A stretch of DNA of 64,000 nucleotides from Mesorhizobium atlanticum (GTDB lineage: Bacteria; Pseudomonadota; Alphaproteobacteria; Rhizobiales; Rhizobiaceae): the NCBI RefSeq assembly GCF_003289965.1, contig NZ_QMBQ01000005.1, forward strand, positions 558,001 through 622,000, read 5' to 3'. Every line of letters starts with the position of its first letter. Position 1 is the first letter of the stretch. This document shows positions 18,495 to 27,903 of this stretch, piece after piece. The translations under genes were made by a program, and so were the position numbers. The notes below the pieces were generated by a model, which did no database searches, had not been told where the DNA came from, and was given only the letters and a program-made list of their open reading frames with translations.

Positions 18495-18570
18495 GGCGTT
18501 CTCCTTTTCTTGTAGAAGAGGAGATGGTGAGAGCGAACGTGAGGGCCAGAGCGCGTCGAGCGATGACGCC

Positions 18571-18601
18571 AAAGAAAAAGCCCGGCGCGATGGCCGGGCT
18601 T
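18571..18601 (-). terminator. Terminator of the divL...trxA operon
   Basis: AAGCCCGGC (18578-18586) and GCCGGGCTT (18593-18601) form a perfect 9-bp stem with a 6-base loop. On the minus strand TTTTTCTTT follows. It sits 38 bases past the trxA stop. Confidence 0.93.
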
Positions 18602-18608
18602 GTTCCTT

Positions 18609-18638
18609 GGATATCCGAATTGGGGATATCCGAATTGG
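18609..18638. repeat. Perfect tandem duplication of 15 bp after trxA
   Basis: GGATATCCGAATTGG is present twice head-to-tail (18609-18623 and 18624-18638), one base beyond the trxA stop codon. It looks like a recent replication-slippage duplication and may vary between strains. Confidence 0.85.
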
Positions 18639-18639
18639 C

Positions 18640-18963
18640 TTAGGCGATGGCGCCGTTGATCCAGTGCGACAGCGCGGTCTTCGGCGCCGCGCCCACTTTC
18701 ATGTCGGCCACTTCGCCGCCCTTGAAGATCATCAGCGTCGGGATCGAGCGCACGCCAAACTGCGCGGCAAGCTCCGGATTCTCGTCAATGTTGAGCTTGG
18801 CAATCTTCACCTTCGAGCCGAGCTCCTTGGCGATCTCTTCTAGCGACGGGCCGATCATCTTGCACGGACCGCACCACTCCGCCCAGAAATCCACCACGAC
18901 CGGCTCCTTGGCGTTGAGCACATCGGCCTGGAAATTGCCATTGTCGACCTTGACGGTGGCCAT
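18640..18963 (-). CDS. trxA: Thioredoxin 1
   Basis: 107 aa, standard for TrxA. It is the general cytosolic disulfide reductase, kept reduced by thioredoxin reductase. The active site is [15 protein letters not shown] near residues 26-40 and the cis-Pro loop is [12 protein letters not shown] 18963 was chosen because it opens the family's N-terminus ([11 protein letters not shown]). It lies 74 bases after addA and ends at a strong terminator, so it is the last gene of the long minus-strand transcript, possibly with its own promoter. Confidence 0.97.
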   Translation of the reverse strand: MATVKVDNGNFQADVLNAKEPVVVDFWAEWCGPCKMIGPSLEEIAKELGSKVKIAKLNIDENPELAAQFGVRSIPTLMIFKGGEVADMKVGAAPKTALSHWINGAIA

Positions 18964-19037
18964 GCTGAAATCCTTTCGAAAACTCGGGTTGCACCAAATG
19001 TGGTGGTTGTGGCGGCGATCTTCAAGCAGTTCTTGTG

Positions 19038-22000
19038 TCACGCTCCCGTGAGTCGGGCAAGGGCATCGTCCATGGCCGCGGCCGGCAGCTCGATCAGCCG
19101 CGGCGCCTCGGTGAACAGCAGCGCCGCCGTCACCTCGCGTCCGGGATAGAGCGGCTGGAGCAGCGCGCGATAGAGCGCAAGCTGCAGCACATAGGCCGGA
19201 GGCACTTCGGCCAGGCTCGCCGGCGCCGGCCGGTTGGTCTTGTAGTCGACGATCGAAACCTTTTCCGGCGTGACCGCCAGCCGGTCGATCTTGCCGGATA
19301 TGGAACGCAGCCTGCCCTTCACCTCCAGGCTGCCCATGATCGCGACTTCCGCGCGGGACGACGGCGAGAACAACGCGCCGAAGCGATTGTCCGACAGGAT
19401 GGAGAGCACCGCTTCCAACGCCCTGTCGCGCTCGTCCGCCGGCCAATCGGCGCCGGCGCGCGCCAGGTAGCGTTCTGCGGCTCCTCGCCTTTGCGCCTCG
19501 GCGATGCCTGGCAGCATCTGCAGCAATTTGTGCAGGGCAAGGCCGCGCACAACGGCGAAGCCCGGCTCGGCGGCAGCGTCGAGCACCGGGGAGCGCGTAT
19601 CGGGAATGGCGTCTTTCGCTTCCTCGATCAGCGCGGAGGCGCCGGAAGGCGAAAGCGGCCGCGGCAGCTCCTCATAGGGCGGCAATGGCTGGAACAGGGT
19701 GTCAGGCAGCGGCGCAGTGCGCTCGAAGGGGCCGGCCTCATCGATGCTGGTCAGCGCCACCGGCGGCAATTTCGTCATATGGAAGCGATGCACGGCCACA
19801 TCGGCCGTCGCCGGATGCCGCCGCTCGGAACTCTCGGGCGCGCCCAGCAGCGCGCGGCTGACGATCGAATGCCAGGTGCCGGGGCTGGGCTCCCGCTTGC
19901 CGTGATAGCCGCAGACGACCAGCCGGTCCTCGGCGCGCGTCATGCCGACATAGAGCAGCCGCCGGTATTCGTCATCCGCCAGCTCGCGCGCCCGAACCGA
20001 AGCCGCCTTCGAGACGCCATTGGCGACATCGCTGGCCGAGCGCCACAGATAGCCCTTGCCTTTCCATTGCGTCCCCGAGCTCTCGAACGGCATCAGCCGC
20101 GGCAGATGCTGGTCGCTGAACGGCGCCGAGCCGCCGTCGACCAGGAAGACCACAGGCGCCTCCAGGCCTTTGGCGGCATGCACGGTCATGACCCGCACCT
20201 CGTTGCGCGTCTGGTCCATCTCGCGCTTGATCTCGGGGCCGGCGTTCTCCAGCGTAGACAGGAAGGATTCCAGCCCCGGCAAGCCAGTGCGTTCCTCGGC
20301 CAGACAAAAACTCAGGAACTCGTCGAGGATGTCGCCGGCTTCGGGCCCGAGCCGCGCCGTCATCTTGCGGCGCAACCCGTCGCGCGCCAGGATCGCTGCG
20401 TAGAATTCGAACACCGGTTTGAACGCCACCTCGGTTGCCCAGCCATCGAGCCGGCTAATGACAGCGGCGAGCGAAACATCTTCGGCGGCATGGTGCCTGA
20501 GCGAGGCAATCAGCGACTGGCCCTTCGGCCTTTCGCCGGCAAGCGTCAATAACGTCTCCTCGGAGACCTCGAAGATCGGGCTGCGCAGCACAGCGGCCAA
20601 GGAAAGATCGTCCTCCGGCTGGATCAGGAAATGCCCGAGCGCGATCAGATCCTGCACAGCGATATGGCCGGGCAGGCTCAGCCTGTCGGCTCCGGCGACG
20701 GGGATCTGACGGTTTTTCAGGCTGCGCGACAGCGCATGGACGAAGCGATCGCGCTTGCGCACCAGAACGAGGATGTCGCCGGCGGTCAGTTTCCTGCCCT
20801 TGCCCTCTATGACCTCGCCGCTGCGCAGCCAGTTCTGGATGGTCGTCGCGACATGCTCGGCGACGCGCACGGCAGGCGCGCTGGCATGGTTGACCGGCAA
20901 GGTCCAGTCGTCGGGCTCCTCGACCATTTCGGCGCCTATCGACGGCCACACCTCGACATAGCCCGGCGCGTCATTGCGGATCGCCTTGTGGCTGAGCGGA
21001 TCGGGATCGTGGCTAATGCCGCGCCTGACACTGGGTTCGGCGAAGACGCGGTCGACCGCTGCCAGCACGTCGTCGCTCGAACGGAACGACCAGGTAAGCT
21101 TGAGATTGGCGAAGGCGGCTTCGGCGTCGCGCACGCGCCCGGCAAACAACAGCCGGCTTTCGGCGAAGGAATCCGGCGCCGCGCCCTGGAAGGAGTAGAT
21201 CGATTGCTTCTCGTCTCCCACGGCAAAGATCGTGCGCGTGACCGCCTCGCGCTGGCCGAGCCCGGCAAAGAATTCTTCCGTCAGCTTCTTCACCACCTCC
21301 CATTGGTCCGGGCTGGTGTCCTGTGCCTCGTCGAGCAGGATGTGGTCGATGCCCTGGTCGAGCTTGAACTGCACCCATGGTCCGGCATCCGGCCGTGACA
21401 AAAGGCTGACCGTGCGGGTGATGAGGTCGTTGAAATCGAGGAAGCCCCGCCCGCGCTTCAACTGCTCGTAGCGCGCGATCAGCCAGCCGGCGACGGTGAG
21501 CGCCGCGGCAGTGCCTTCGAGCATCCGGAATAGCGCCAGCCGGTCCGACACGTCGAGGATTGCCTTGGCCGTCGCGAGGTAGCGTTCCGGCAGATCCGGC
21601 AGCCGGTCGACCAGCGCCTTCTTGAAGATTTTTGGCGGCTCATAGGGGGCGCCGTCGGCCTTGAGGAAGGCCTTTGCCAGCAGCCGCAGCCGGCGGATCG
21701 GGTCGGCTTCGGCGAAGGCGCCCCGCGCATAGGGGATGACATTGTTCAGCACCTGCCGCGCGTCGGCGGCTTCGGCGGCCTGCGCGAACTCGGCGAACTG
21801 GCGAGGAGCGAACCCAGGCAGCGGCCAGAGCGAGGCGGCGATGTCCTCGGCCGTCTGTCCGGGCCTGAAGCCGAATTCGGCGAAGAGCGGCCGGAAATCC
21901 CGCTCCCCGCCGAGCTTGGCGATGAAGTCGCGCAGCTCGTCGCGCTTGCCGACGATCTCGCCAAGCAGGGTATCGAGACCGAACTCGCCGCCGCGCTCCA

Positions 22001-22550
22001 GCACGGTGGCAAAGGCTTCCGCCAGGCCTTCGACGCCGGCGCCCGCGCCCGAGATCATGTCGCGGCGGGCATCGGCGAACAGCGAGGCTTCCATCTGCGG
22101 ATCGAGCATCTCGAAATGCGCCGGGATATTGGCCTCGAGCGGAAACTGGTGCAGCACGGATTCGCAGAAGGCGTGGATGGTCTGGATCTTCAGCCCGCCC
22201 GGCGTCTCCAGCGCCTCGGCAAACAGGCGCCGCGCGCGCCGCATCATGTCACGGTCGGCGCCGCGGCCGTCCAGCGCCGCGATCCTGACCGCCAGCTCCG
22301 CATCGGGCAGCGCCGTCCATTCAGAGAGCGTCGAGAACACGCGGTTCGACATGTTGGCGGCGGCAGCCCGCGTGTAGGTGAGGCACAGGATCTTCGACGG
22401 GTCGGTGCCGTTGAGCAGAAGCCGGATGACGCGTTGCGCCAAGACATGCGTCTTGCCCGAGCCGGCATTGGCCGACACCCAGGCCGAATAGGCCGGATCC
22501 GAGGCGCTTGCCTGGCTGGCGGCGGTATCGGAGGGGATCGGATATTTCAT
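19038..22550 (-). CDS. addA: Double-strand break repair helicase-nuclease AddA
   Basis: 1170 aa from ATG 22550. AddAB unwinds and resects DNA ends up to a Chi-like site and loads RecA, replacing RecBCD in this lineage. UvrD-type helicase motifs run in order: Walker [16 protein letters not shown] near residue 30, [13 protein letters not shown] (motif II), [15 protein letters not shown] (motif III), [15 protein letters not shown], and [15 protein letters not shown] (motif VI). A RecB-type nuclease domain ends the protein with KIDRL and [11 protein letters not shown]. It overlaps addB by ATGA. A 1364-codon reading extends into addB in another frame and is not real. Confidence 0.96.
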   Translation of the reverse strand: MKYPIPSDTAASQASASDPAYSAWVSANAGSGKTHVLAQRVIRLLLNGTDPSKILCLTYTRAAAANMSNRVFSTLSEWTALPDAELAVRIAALDGRGADRDMMRRARRLFAEALETPGGLKIQTIHAFCESVLHQFPLEANIPAHFEMLDPQMEASLFADARRDMISGAGAGVEGLAEAFATVLERGGEFGLDTLLGEIVGKRDELRDFIAKLGGERDFRPLFAEFGFRPGQTAEDIAASLWPLPGFAPRQFAEFAQAAEAADARQVLNNVIPYARGAFAEADPIRRLRLLAKAFLKADGAPYEPPKIFKKALVDRLPDLPERYLATAKAILDVSDRLALFRMLEGTAAALTVAGWLIARYEQLKRGRGFLDFNDLITRTVSLLSRPDAGPWVQFKLDQGIDHILLDEAQDTSPDQWEVVKKLTEEFFAGLGQREAVTRTIFAVGDEKQSIYSFQGAAPDSFAESRLLFAGRVRDAEAAFANLKLTWSFRSSDDVLAAVDRVFAEPSVRRGISHDPDPLSHKAIRNDAPGYVEVWPSIGAEMVEEPDDWTLPVNHASAPAVRVAEHVATTIQNWLRSGEVIEGKGRKLTAGDILVLVRKRDRFVHALSRSLKNRQIPVAGADRLSLPGHIAVQDLIALGHFLIQPEDDLSLAAVLRSPIFEVSEETLLTLAGERPKGQSLIASLRHHAAEDVSLAAVISRLDGWATEVAFKPVFEFYAAILARDGLRRKMTARLGPEAGDILDEFLSFCLAEERTGLPGLESFLSTLENAGPEIKREMDQTRNEVRVMTVHAAKGLEAPVVFLVDGGSAPFSDQHLPRLMPFESSGTQWKGKGYLWRSASDVANGVSKAASVRARELADDEYRRLLYVGMTRAEDRLVVCGYHGKREPSPGTWHSIVSRALLGAPESSERRHPATADVAVHRFHMTKLPPVALTSIDEAGPFERTAPLPDTLFQPLPPYEELPRPLSPSGASALIEEAKDAIPDTRSPVLDAAAEPGFAVVRGLALHKLLQMLPGIAEAQRRGAAERYLARAGADWPADERDRALEAVLSILSDNRFGALFSPSSRAEVAIMGSLEVKGRLRSISGKIDRLAVTPEKVSIVDYKTNRPAPASLAEVPPAYVLQLALYRALLQPLYPGREVTAALLFTEAPRLIELPAAAMDDALARLTGA

Positions 22551-25500
22551 CCTTCCGCCTCGTCTTCGCTGGCGCCGCCGGCCGACCATTCCAGCACGCG
22601 CGCCAGGTGATCGTAATCGCCATCGGCTTCGCCCTCGCGGAAAGGAAGGGCGCGCGACAGATAGCCGGTGGTCGGGTCGGCATAGTGGAAAAGCAGCCGC
22701 TCCAGCCGCGCCCAGGCTTCCTCGGACAGGTCGTTGGCGGTGCGGGGCTTGCGGTTGTATTCGAGGATCGATTCCTCGAACACCTCGCCATTCGGCTTCA
22801 GCCGCACGAAGGCCAGCTGCGAGGGTTCGCGAATGCCGAGTTCCTTGAAGGCGCCGCGCCTGAGCAGCGCGCCCTCCAGCGCAAGCTGCGGCGACAAGAG
22901 CGTGTGCGCCTGCGCTTTCGAGGGCGAGGAGCCGGTCTTGTAGTCGAGTATGTCGGCCATCCCGCCGGCCAGCAGGTCGACGCGGTCGGCATAGCCCGAC
23001 AGCGTCACGCCGGTACGGCCGACCACCGTCTTCTCGGCGCGTTCCTCGGCATAGCGCCTCGCCACCGCATCGGCGCGGCCATCCTCCCATTGGATGATGT
23101 TTTCGGCGAGCTTTTCGAAGCGCGGCCACCACACAGCCTCGATATCCGGCGGAAGCTTTGCCTCGGCAAAGCAGAGACGGCCGGCTTCGATGAGGCTTGC
23201 CAGCGCGTTCGGCGCCCTTGGATCCTCCACCCGCCGCGAGAACAGATGCAGGATCTCGTGGAACAAAGTGCCGCGTTCGGCGGCGCCCGGATCGCGGATC
23301 AAAGGCTCGAGCGGCATCAGGCCGAGGATGCGCCGCGCATAGACCGCGTAGGGGTCGCGGCGCAAAGTCTCGATCTCGGTGACCGAGAAATGCTGCGGGC
23401 GCATGCTGAGCGGCGGCCTGGGCTGCGGGCGGGGGGCAAAATCCTTCTTCTCGCCGGCATCGAGCGAGCGCGCCCAGCCGAGCAGTGCGTCGCCCCGCCC
23501 GCGAAGGGCCGCCGCCGGCTCCTTGCCGATGAAGGTCAGCATGCGCTGCAGCCAGCGCGACGGCACCGCCGGTGCGTCGCCCGACCGCGCCGAGCGCGTC
23601 AGCACCACTTCCGCCGCGCCCATTGCCATCTGGAAATCATGCGCGGCAAGGCCGATGCGCCGCTCCGGCGGCTCAAGGTCGATGCCGGTCTTCATCAGCC
23701 GCGACATGAAGCGGTCGCTCTCGGGCTTGCGCGGCCAAACCCCTTCATTGAGCCCGCCGATGACCAGCGTGTCGACATTCTGCAAGCGGGCTTCCAGCGC
23801 GCCCCAGATGGCGATGTTGCGGTCGGTGCCTTGCGCCGGCTTCACCGTCTCCGGCGCGATCAGCGCTTCCATCACGTCGGGCCATTCCGAAGCGGCAAAG
23901 GTGAAGGGAGAGGACGCCGCCACCAGTCCGCGCAACAGCTCGGCGAGTTTTTCGCCGGCGTCGCCGGCATAGAGGTCGACGAGGCTGCCGTCGGCCGCGC
24001 GGCCCAGATCCTCCAGCGCGACCACGCTTGCGCTGGTCAGCGTCGCGATATCGGCATCCTTCTCATTGCGCATCGCGGTGAGCGGCGAAAGCGCCTTGGT
24101 AAGGCGGCCAAGCATGCCGCGCGCCTGCTCGATGCCGCGCACGGTCAGGCGCGAAAACCAGAAGGGCTGTCTTGTGTCGCCGCTCAGCTCCGCGAGCCGT
24201 GTGTCAAAAAGTTCACCGAGCGATGCGACATCCGGCCGGCCCGTGCCGCCGCGCAGCGCCACCAGCTCGATCAACTCGGCCGCCTTGCGCACGCTCTGGC
24301 GTTCGAGGCCGAGACCGAGCAGCGGATGCTTGAGCAAGGACAACAGGCTTACCGGATCGCCGGGCCGGAAGGCGGCGCTCAGCGCGAGCCTGAGCAGGCT
24401 TGCGGCCGGCGTGTTGATGAGCGGCGCGCCGCCGGAATCGTCGGCCACGACGCCGAAACGCAGAAGCTCGGCCGAAACCCGTCGCGCCAGCGCGCGGTCG
24501 CCAGTGACAAGCGCCGCGCGCTTGCCCGGTGCCTCGACGGCAAGTTTGAGCGCAATAGCGATAGCCGCCGCCTCGTCGCGTTCGTTCGCCGCTTCCACAA
24601 GCGTCACGCCTGCCAGCGCCTGTTCGATGTCATGGGCCGAAAAGCGCGGTCGCGTCTCGGTCCAGTATTCGGTGGTCTCGGCCGGCCGCAGCGCCTCGCC
24701 GACAAGCGTCGCGCGCAGCGCGAGCGGCGGCGGCGCGGCGACCACGTCCTCGACGTCGCGGCGCGGGATGCCGATGCTGCCGATCAGCTTGGCGAGGCCG
24801 TATTGCGGATGGCCGAGCGTTGCCGGACGCGCGCCGGGCGCCGTGATCGCCGCGAAGGAAGCGTCGTCCAGCTCGCGGTCGAGCCCGGGCAGGACGACGG
24901 CGCCGTTGGGCAGGCCGGCGATCACGCCAAGCAGTTCGGCGGTTGCGGGAATGGAGCCGGTCGAACCGGCGGCGATCACCGGTCCGGCCGGCGGATTGCG
25001 CTTCAGCCGCGCCGCCTCCAGCCGGATCAGCGCGCTGCGATGCGCGGCCGGATTGGAGCGGTTGCGTTCCTTGAGCAATTCCGGCCAGTTGTCGGTGACG
25101 ATACCGAGGAAATCGAGCGTCACCTGCCACCAGCCGGCGAGATTGCCGGTGACCAGCGTCGCGAGCTTCGCCCAATCCGTGCCCTCGGTCTCGATCTCGT
25201 CCATCAGCCGGGCGAGGTCGCGCGCCAGCCAGATGGCGTCGGCGGCCGAGGTCGGCACGACGAATTCCTCGTTGAACCGCTCCCTGACATGCGCCGGCAG
25301 GCTTTCCTTCCAGGCGCGCACCAGCGGCGCCAGCAACAGCAGCCGCTCCTGCGCCGCGATCGGTGGCGCGAGGTCTATCGCCGTCGCCGCCTCGGCGTCG
25401 AAGGCCGCCTCGTCCTCGTCGAATTCGCCGAGCGGCCGCACCGTCGGCAGGATGGCCGAGCGTTGACCGAGCATATCGACGAAGGCGCCGCGCAGCGCGC

Positions 25501-25666
25501 GCGCCGCGCGGCGCGTCGGCACATAGATGGTAGCGTCGGCCAGCGCCAGCGGCTCGCCGTCGAAACGGAAGCCGGGGATCAGCCGCCCGCCGAGCAACGC
25601 CTCCGCCAGCGTCGGCAGGAACGGCGCTCCGGGTGGGATGGAAAGGACGCGGCGCGCGCCGCTCAT
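22547..25666 (-). CDS. addB: Double-strand break repair protein AddB
   Basis: 1039 aa, the AddB subunit of the AddAB helicase-nuclease. It has a degenerate N-terminal helicase-like half (YVPTRRAARALRGAF, VIAAGSTGSIPATAELL) and a C-terminal RecB-type nuclease with GYADRVDLL and ADILDYKTGSSPSKAQ. The cysteine cluster that binds an iron-sulfur cluster in Bacillus AddB is not visible in the C-terminal region. It overlaps addA (22547-22550) and the upstream murU-like gene (25663-25666) by four bases each. Confidence 0.94.
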   Translation of the reverse strand: MSGARRVLSIPPGAPFLPTLAEALLGGRLIPGFRFDGEPLALADATIYVPTRRAARALRGAFVDMLGQRSAILPTVRPLGEFDEDEAAFDAEAATAIDLAPPIAAQERLLLLAPLVRAWKESLPAHVRERFNEEFVVPTSAADAIWLARDLARLMDEIETEGTDWAKLATLVTGNLAGWWQVTLDFLGIVTDNWPELLKERNRSNPAAHRSALIRLEAARLKRNPPAGPVIAAGSTGSIPATAELLGVIAGLPNGAVVLPGLDRELDDASFAAITAPGARPATLGHPQYGLAKLIGSIGIPRRDVEDVVAAPPPLALRATLVGEALRPAETTEYWTETRPRFSAHDIEQALAGVTLVEAANERDEAAAIAIALKLAVEAPGKRAALVTGDRALARRVSAELLRFGVVADDSGGAPLINTPAASLLRLALSAAFRPGDPVSLLSLLKHPLLGLGLERQSVRKAAELIELVALRGGTGRPDVASLGELFDTRLAELSGDTRQPFWFSRLTVRGIEQARGMLGRLTKALSPLTAMRNEKDADIATLTSASVVALEDLGRAADGSLVDLYAGDAGEKLAELLRGLVAASSPFTFAASEWPDVMEALIAPETVKPAQGTDRNIAIWGALEARLQNVDTLVIGGLNEGVWPRKPESDRFMSRLMKTGIDLEPPERRIGLAAHDFQMAMGAAEVVLTRSARSGDAPAVPSRWLQRMLTFIGKEPAAALRGRGDALLGWARSLDAGEKKDFAPRPQPRPPLSMRPQHFSVTEIETLRRDPYAVYARRILGLMPLEPLIRDPGAAERGTLFHEILHLFSRRVEDPRAPNALASLIEAGRLCFAEAKLPPDIEAVWWPRFEKLAENIIQWEDGRADAVARRYAEERAEKTVVGRTGVTLSGYADRVDLLAGGMADILDYKTGSSPSKAQAHTLLSPQLALEGALLRRGAFKELGIREPSQLAFVRLKPNGEVFEESILEYNRKPRTANDLSEEAWARLERLLFHYADPTTGYLSRALPFREGEADGDYDHLARVLEWSAGGASEDEAEG

Positions 25667-26385
25667 ACCGCCTTCGCTAGGGCGCCGGCAACGGCCGCCT
25701 CGGCGGCGGGAATGGCGTCTGGCGTGCCGACGGTGATCCAGCGTCCATGCATCTTCATGCCGAACAGGCGCCCGGCGGCGATAGCCTTGTCGAAATAGAC
25801 ATTGAGCGAATGCGAGCCGGTGGGCGCGTCCTTGAAGATACGCGGATGGATGATGGCAGCGCCGGCATAGATCAGGCCGGTCGGATCACCCTTCGAGCGC
25901 CGCAACGCGCCGTCGGGCGCAACCAGGAAATCGGTGCCGACGCAGTGCCCGGTCGCTGAGTCGAGATCGGTAAGCATCAGCAGAATATCCATTCTGGCGG
26001 CGTCCCATGCAAGGGCAAGGCGCTCGAGGCTGGGCTGACCGCTGTCGATCCAGAAGGTATCGGCGTTGATGATGTAGAAGGGCTCGCTGCCCAGAAGTGG
26101 CAGCGCCTTGACGATGCCGCCCGCCGATTCCAGCAGGGCCTCGCGCTCGTCGGAGATGACGATCTTCGGCGCCCGGCGTCCGGCGACATGGGCGACGATC
26201 TGCTCGGGCAGGTAGTGCACATTGACGACGGCCTTGGCGATGCCGGCGGCCTCCAGGCTGTCCAGCCCCCAGTCGAGCAAGGTCTTGCCGGCGATCCTCA
26301 CCAGCGGCTTCGGCGTCGTGTCGGTGATCGGCCGCATGCGCTTGCCGAGCCCGGCCGCCAGCACCATCGCCGTCGTCGGCTTCAT
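25663..26385 (-). CDS. murU: MurU-like sugar-phosphate nucleotidyltransferase
   Basis: 240 aa. The signature is AMVLAAGLGKRMRPITDTTPKPLV at the N-terminus, with NADTFWIDSG as the metal-binding region. In the Pseudomonas recycling route MurU turns MurNAc-1-phosphate into UDP-MurNAc after AmgK has phosphorylated the sugar. Here the gene overlaps a fused TsaE-AmgK gene by ATGA, which supports the peptidoglycan-recycling role. A different sugar phosphate is possible. Confidence 0.85.
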   Translation of the reverse strand: MKPTTAMVLAAGLGKRMRPITDTTPKPLVRIAGKTLLDWGLDSLEAAGIAKAVVNVHYLPEQIVAHVAGRRAPKIVISDEREALLESAGGIVKALPLLGSEPFYIINADTFWIDSGQPSLERLALAWDAARMDILLMLTDLDSATGHCVGTDFLVAPDGALRRSKGDPTGLIYAGAAIIHPRIFKDAPTGSHSLNVYFDKAIAAGRLFGMKMHGRWITVGTPDAIPAAEAAVAGALAKAV

Positions 26386-27893
26386 GGGAGCCGTTCCTCG
26401 AGCAGGCCGTGGGCCATGTAGAATTCCTTCAGGCTGGCCAGCGCCGGATGCGCCAGCGCCCGCCTCAGATAATCGCGGATGCGCGGCAGGTGTTTTAGAT
26501 AGTAAGGCTTGCCGTCGCGCTTTTCGAGCCGCACGAAGATGCCGAGGATCTTTGAATTGCGCTGCGTCGCCATGATCGCGTAAGCCTCGGCGAAAGCGGC
26601 TTCGTCGAAGGGGCCGGCGGCGTGCCGCGCCGCGACATAGGCCGCGACCGTCCGCCGCTCGATCTCGGGCGAGACGGTGACGCGCGCGTCCATGGCCAAG
26701 GATGCGACGTCATAGGCCGCCGGCCCGATCAGCGCGTCCTGGACGTCGACGATGCCGAGCCGGTCCAGGCCGGACCGCTCCGCGCGCCAGATGATGTTGG
26801 GCGAATGGAAATCGCGCAGCATAAGCGTGTATTCGCTGCCCGCGAGGCGGTCGAGCACTGCGTTCCATTGCTTGTGATAGCCGGCCCGCAAGGCGTCGCT
26901 CGGCGCTTCGCCGGTAATCCAGGGCACATACCAGTCGACCAGAAGATCGGCCTCGATCAGCATGGCGTCCCGATCGAAAGGCGGCACGTCGTGGAACACG
27001 CCGGGCGCTGCTTCCATGCGCTCCGGCCAAGCCTTGCCATGCATCATGGCCAGCAGTTCGGCCGCCGCTTGGTAGCGTTCGGCGATGGGCTGGCCGTCGC
27101 CGCTCAAAAAGCCTTCGGAACCGAGATGCTCGAGGAGCAGAAAACCCTGGTCGAGATCCTGGGCATGGATCACCGGCACGCTGACTCCGTTCGCAAGCAG
27201 CGCCTTGTCGATGGCGACGAAAGCGGCGACGGATTGCGCCGTATGGGCGATCACCGCGTAAGGCTTGCCGTCGCGCACGGGCGGGCCGAGCACCAGGCGC
27301 GGCGAGTTCATCAGCACGCCCGGCGGCTCGCCAGGCAGGGAGACGATCTCGTAGGAGCGGGCGGAGGCGTCGCCGACGAAATGGCGGCGGCTGGCCTTGC
27401 CCCAGCCCGCGGATGCCAGGAAATCGCGCATGGCCAGCGATCGTGCCGCGCGATCATAGGCCGGTCCCTGTCCGGACAATCGCGCCACGCGGCCCTCGCC
27501 ATGTTCGGCAAGATCGACCCAGAGCGCGTTTGCCGGCAGTCGGTCTCCCGCCCGTTCCGGCCACTCGATGAGCGCCGTACCCTGCGTCAGCGCATCGTCG
27601 AGGCCGAGCTCGTCGAGCTCGTCCGGCGCCGACAGCCGGTAGAGGTCAAAATGGTGGACCGGGACTCGCGTCTCGTAGCTCTGTACCAGGGTGAAGGTCG
27701 GGCTCGGCACCTCGAGATTGGCGTCGTCGGCCAGCGCCCGGATCAGCGCGCGGGCGAGCGTCGATTTGCCGGCGCCGAGATCGCCTTTGAGCGCGACCGC
27801 GTCGCCGGCGCGCAATGCCATGGCGAGGTCCTCGCCAAGCCTTGCCGTTGCCGCCTCGTCGGCGAGAAAACACTCCAGCACCATCCCTGTCAT
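26382..27893 (-). CDS. Bifunctional TsaE (t6A ATPase) / AmgK-like sugar kinase fusion
   Basis: 503 aa. Residues 1-150 are TsaE, the P-loop ATPase that supports TsaBD in making t6A37 of tRNA: GDLGAGKSTLARALIRAL (Walker A at 37-45), VPSPTFTLVQSYE and HFDLYRLS. Residues about 170-480 are an aminoglycoside-phosphotransferase-fold kinase with HRDxN-like LRDFHSPNIIWR and IVDVQDALIGP, closest to AmgK, the anomeric MurNAc/GlcNAc kinase. The reading is continuous through the junction. It lies 10 bases after divL and overlaps murU, the next enzyme of the recycling route. Confidence 0.93.
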   Translation of the reverse strand: MTGMVLECFLADEAATARLGEDLAMALRAGDAVALKGDLGAGKSTLARALIRALADDANLEVPSPTFTLVQSYETRVPVHHFDLYRLSAPDELDELGLDDALTQGTALIEWPERAGDRLPANALWVDLAEHGEGRVARLSGQGPAYDRAARSLAMRDFLASAGWGKASRRHFVGDASARSYEIVSLPGEPPGVLMNSPRLVLGPPVRDGKPYAVIAHTAQSVAAFVAIDKALLANGVSVPVIHAQDLDQGFLLLEHLGSEGFLSGDGQPIAERYQAAAELLAMMHGKAWPERMEAAPGVFHDVPPFDRDAMLIEADLLVDWYVPWITGEAPSDALRAGYHKQWNAVLDRLAGSEYTLMLRDFHSPNIIWRAERSGLDRLGIVDVQDALIGPAAYDVASLAMDARVTVSPEIERRTVAAYVAARHAAGPFDEAAFAEAYAIMATQRNSKILGIFVRLEKRDGKPYYLKHLPRIRDYLRRALAHPALASLKEFYMAHGLLEERLP

Positions 27894-27903
27894 ATAGGCT
27901 GCG

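Noticed and set aside
22551-23132. A much longer addA reading (to 1364 codons) starting at 23132
   Set aside because: The extra part lies inside addB in another frame and is Arg/Ala/Gly-rich with no family match; the conserved AddA N-terminus starts at 22550.
22508-25798. A 1096-codon open frame on the plus strand opposite addB
   Set aside because: It mirrors addB codons in a GC-rich genome; composition is Arg/Gly/Ala-rich without motifs, while the opposite strand is a clear AddB.
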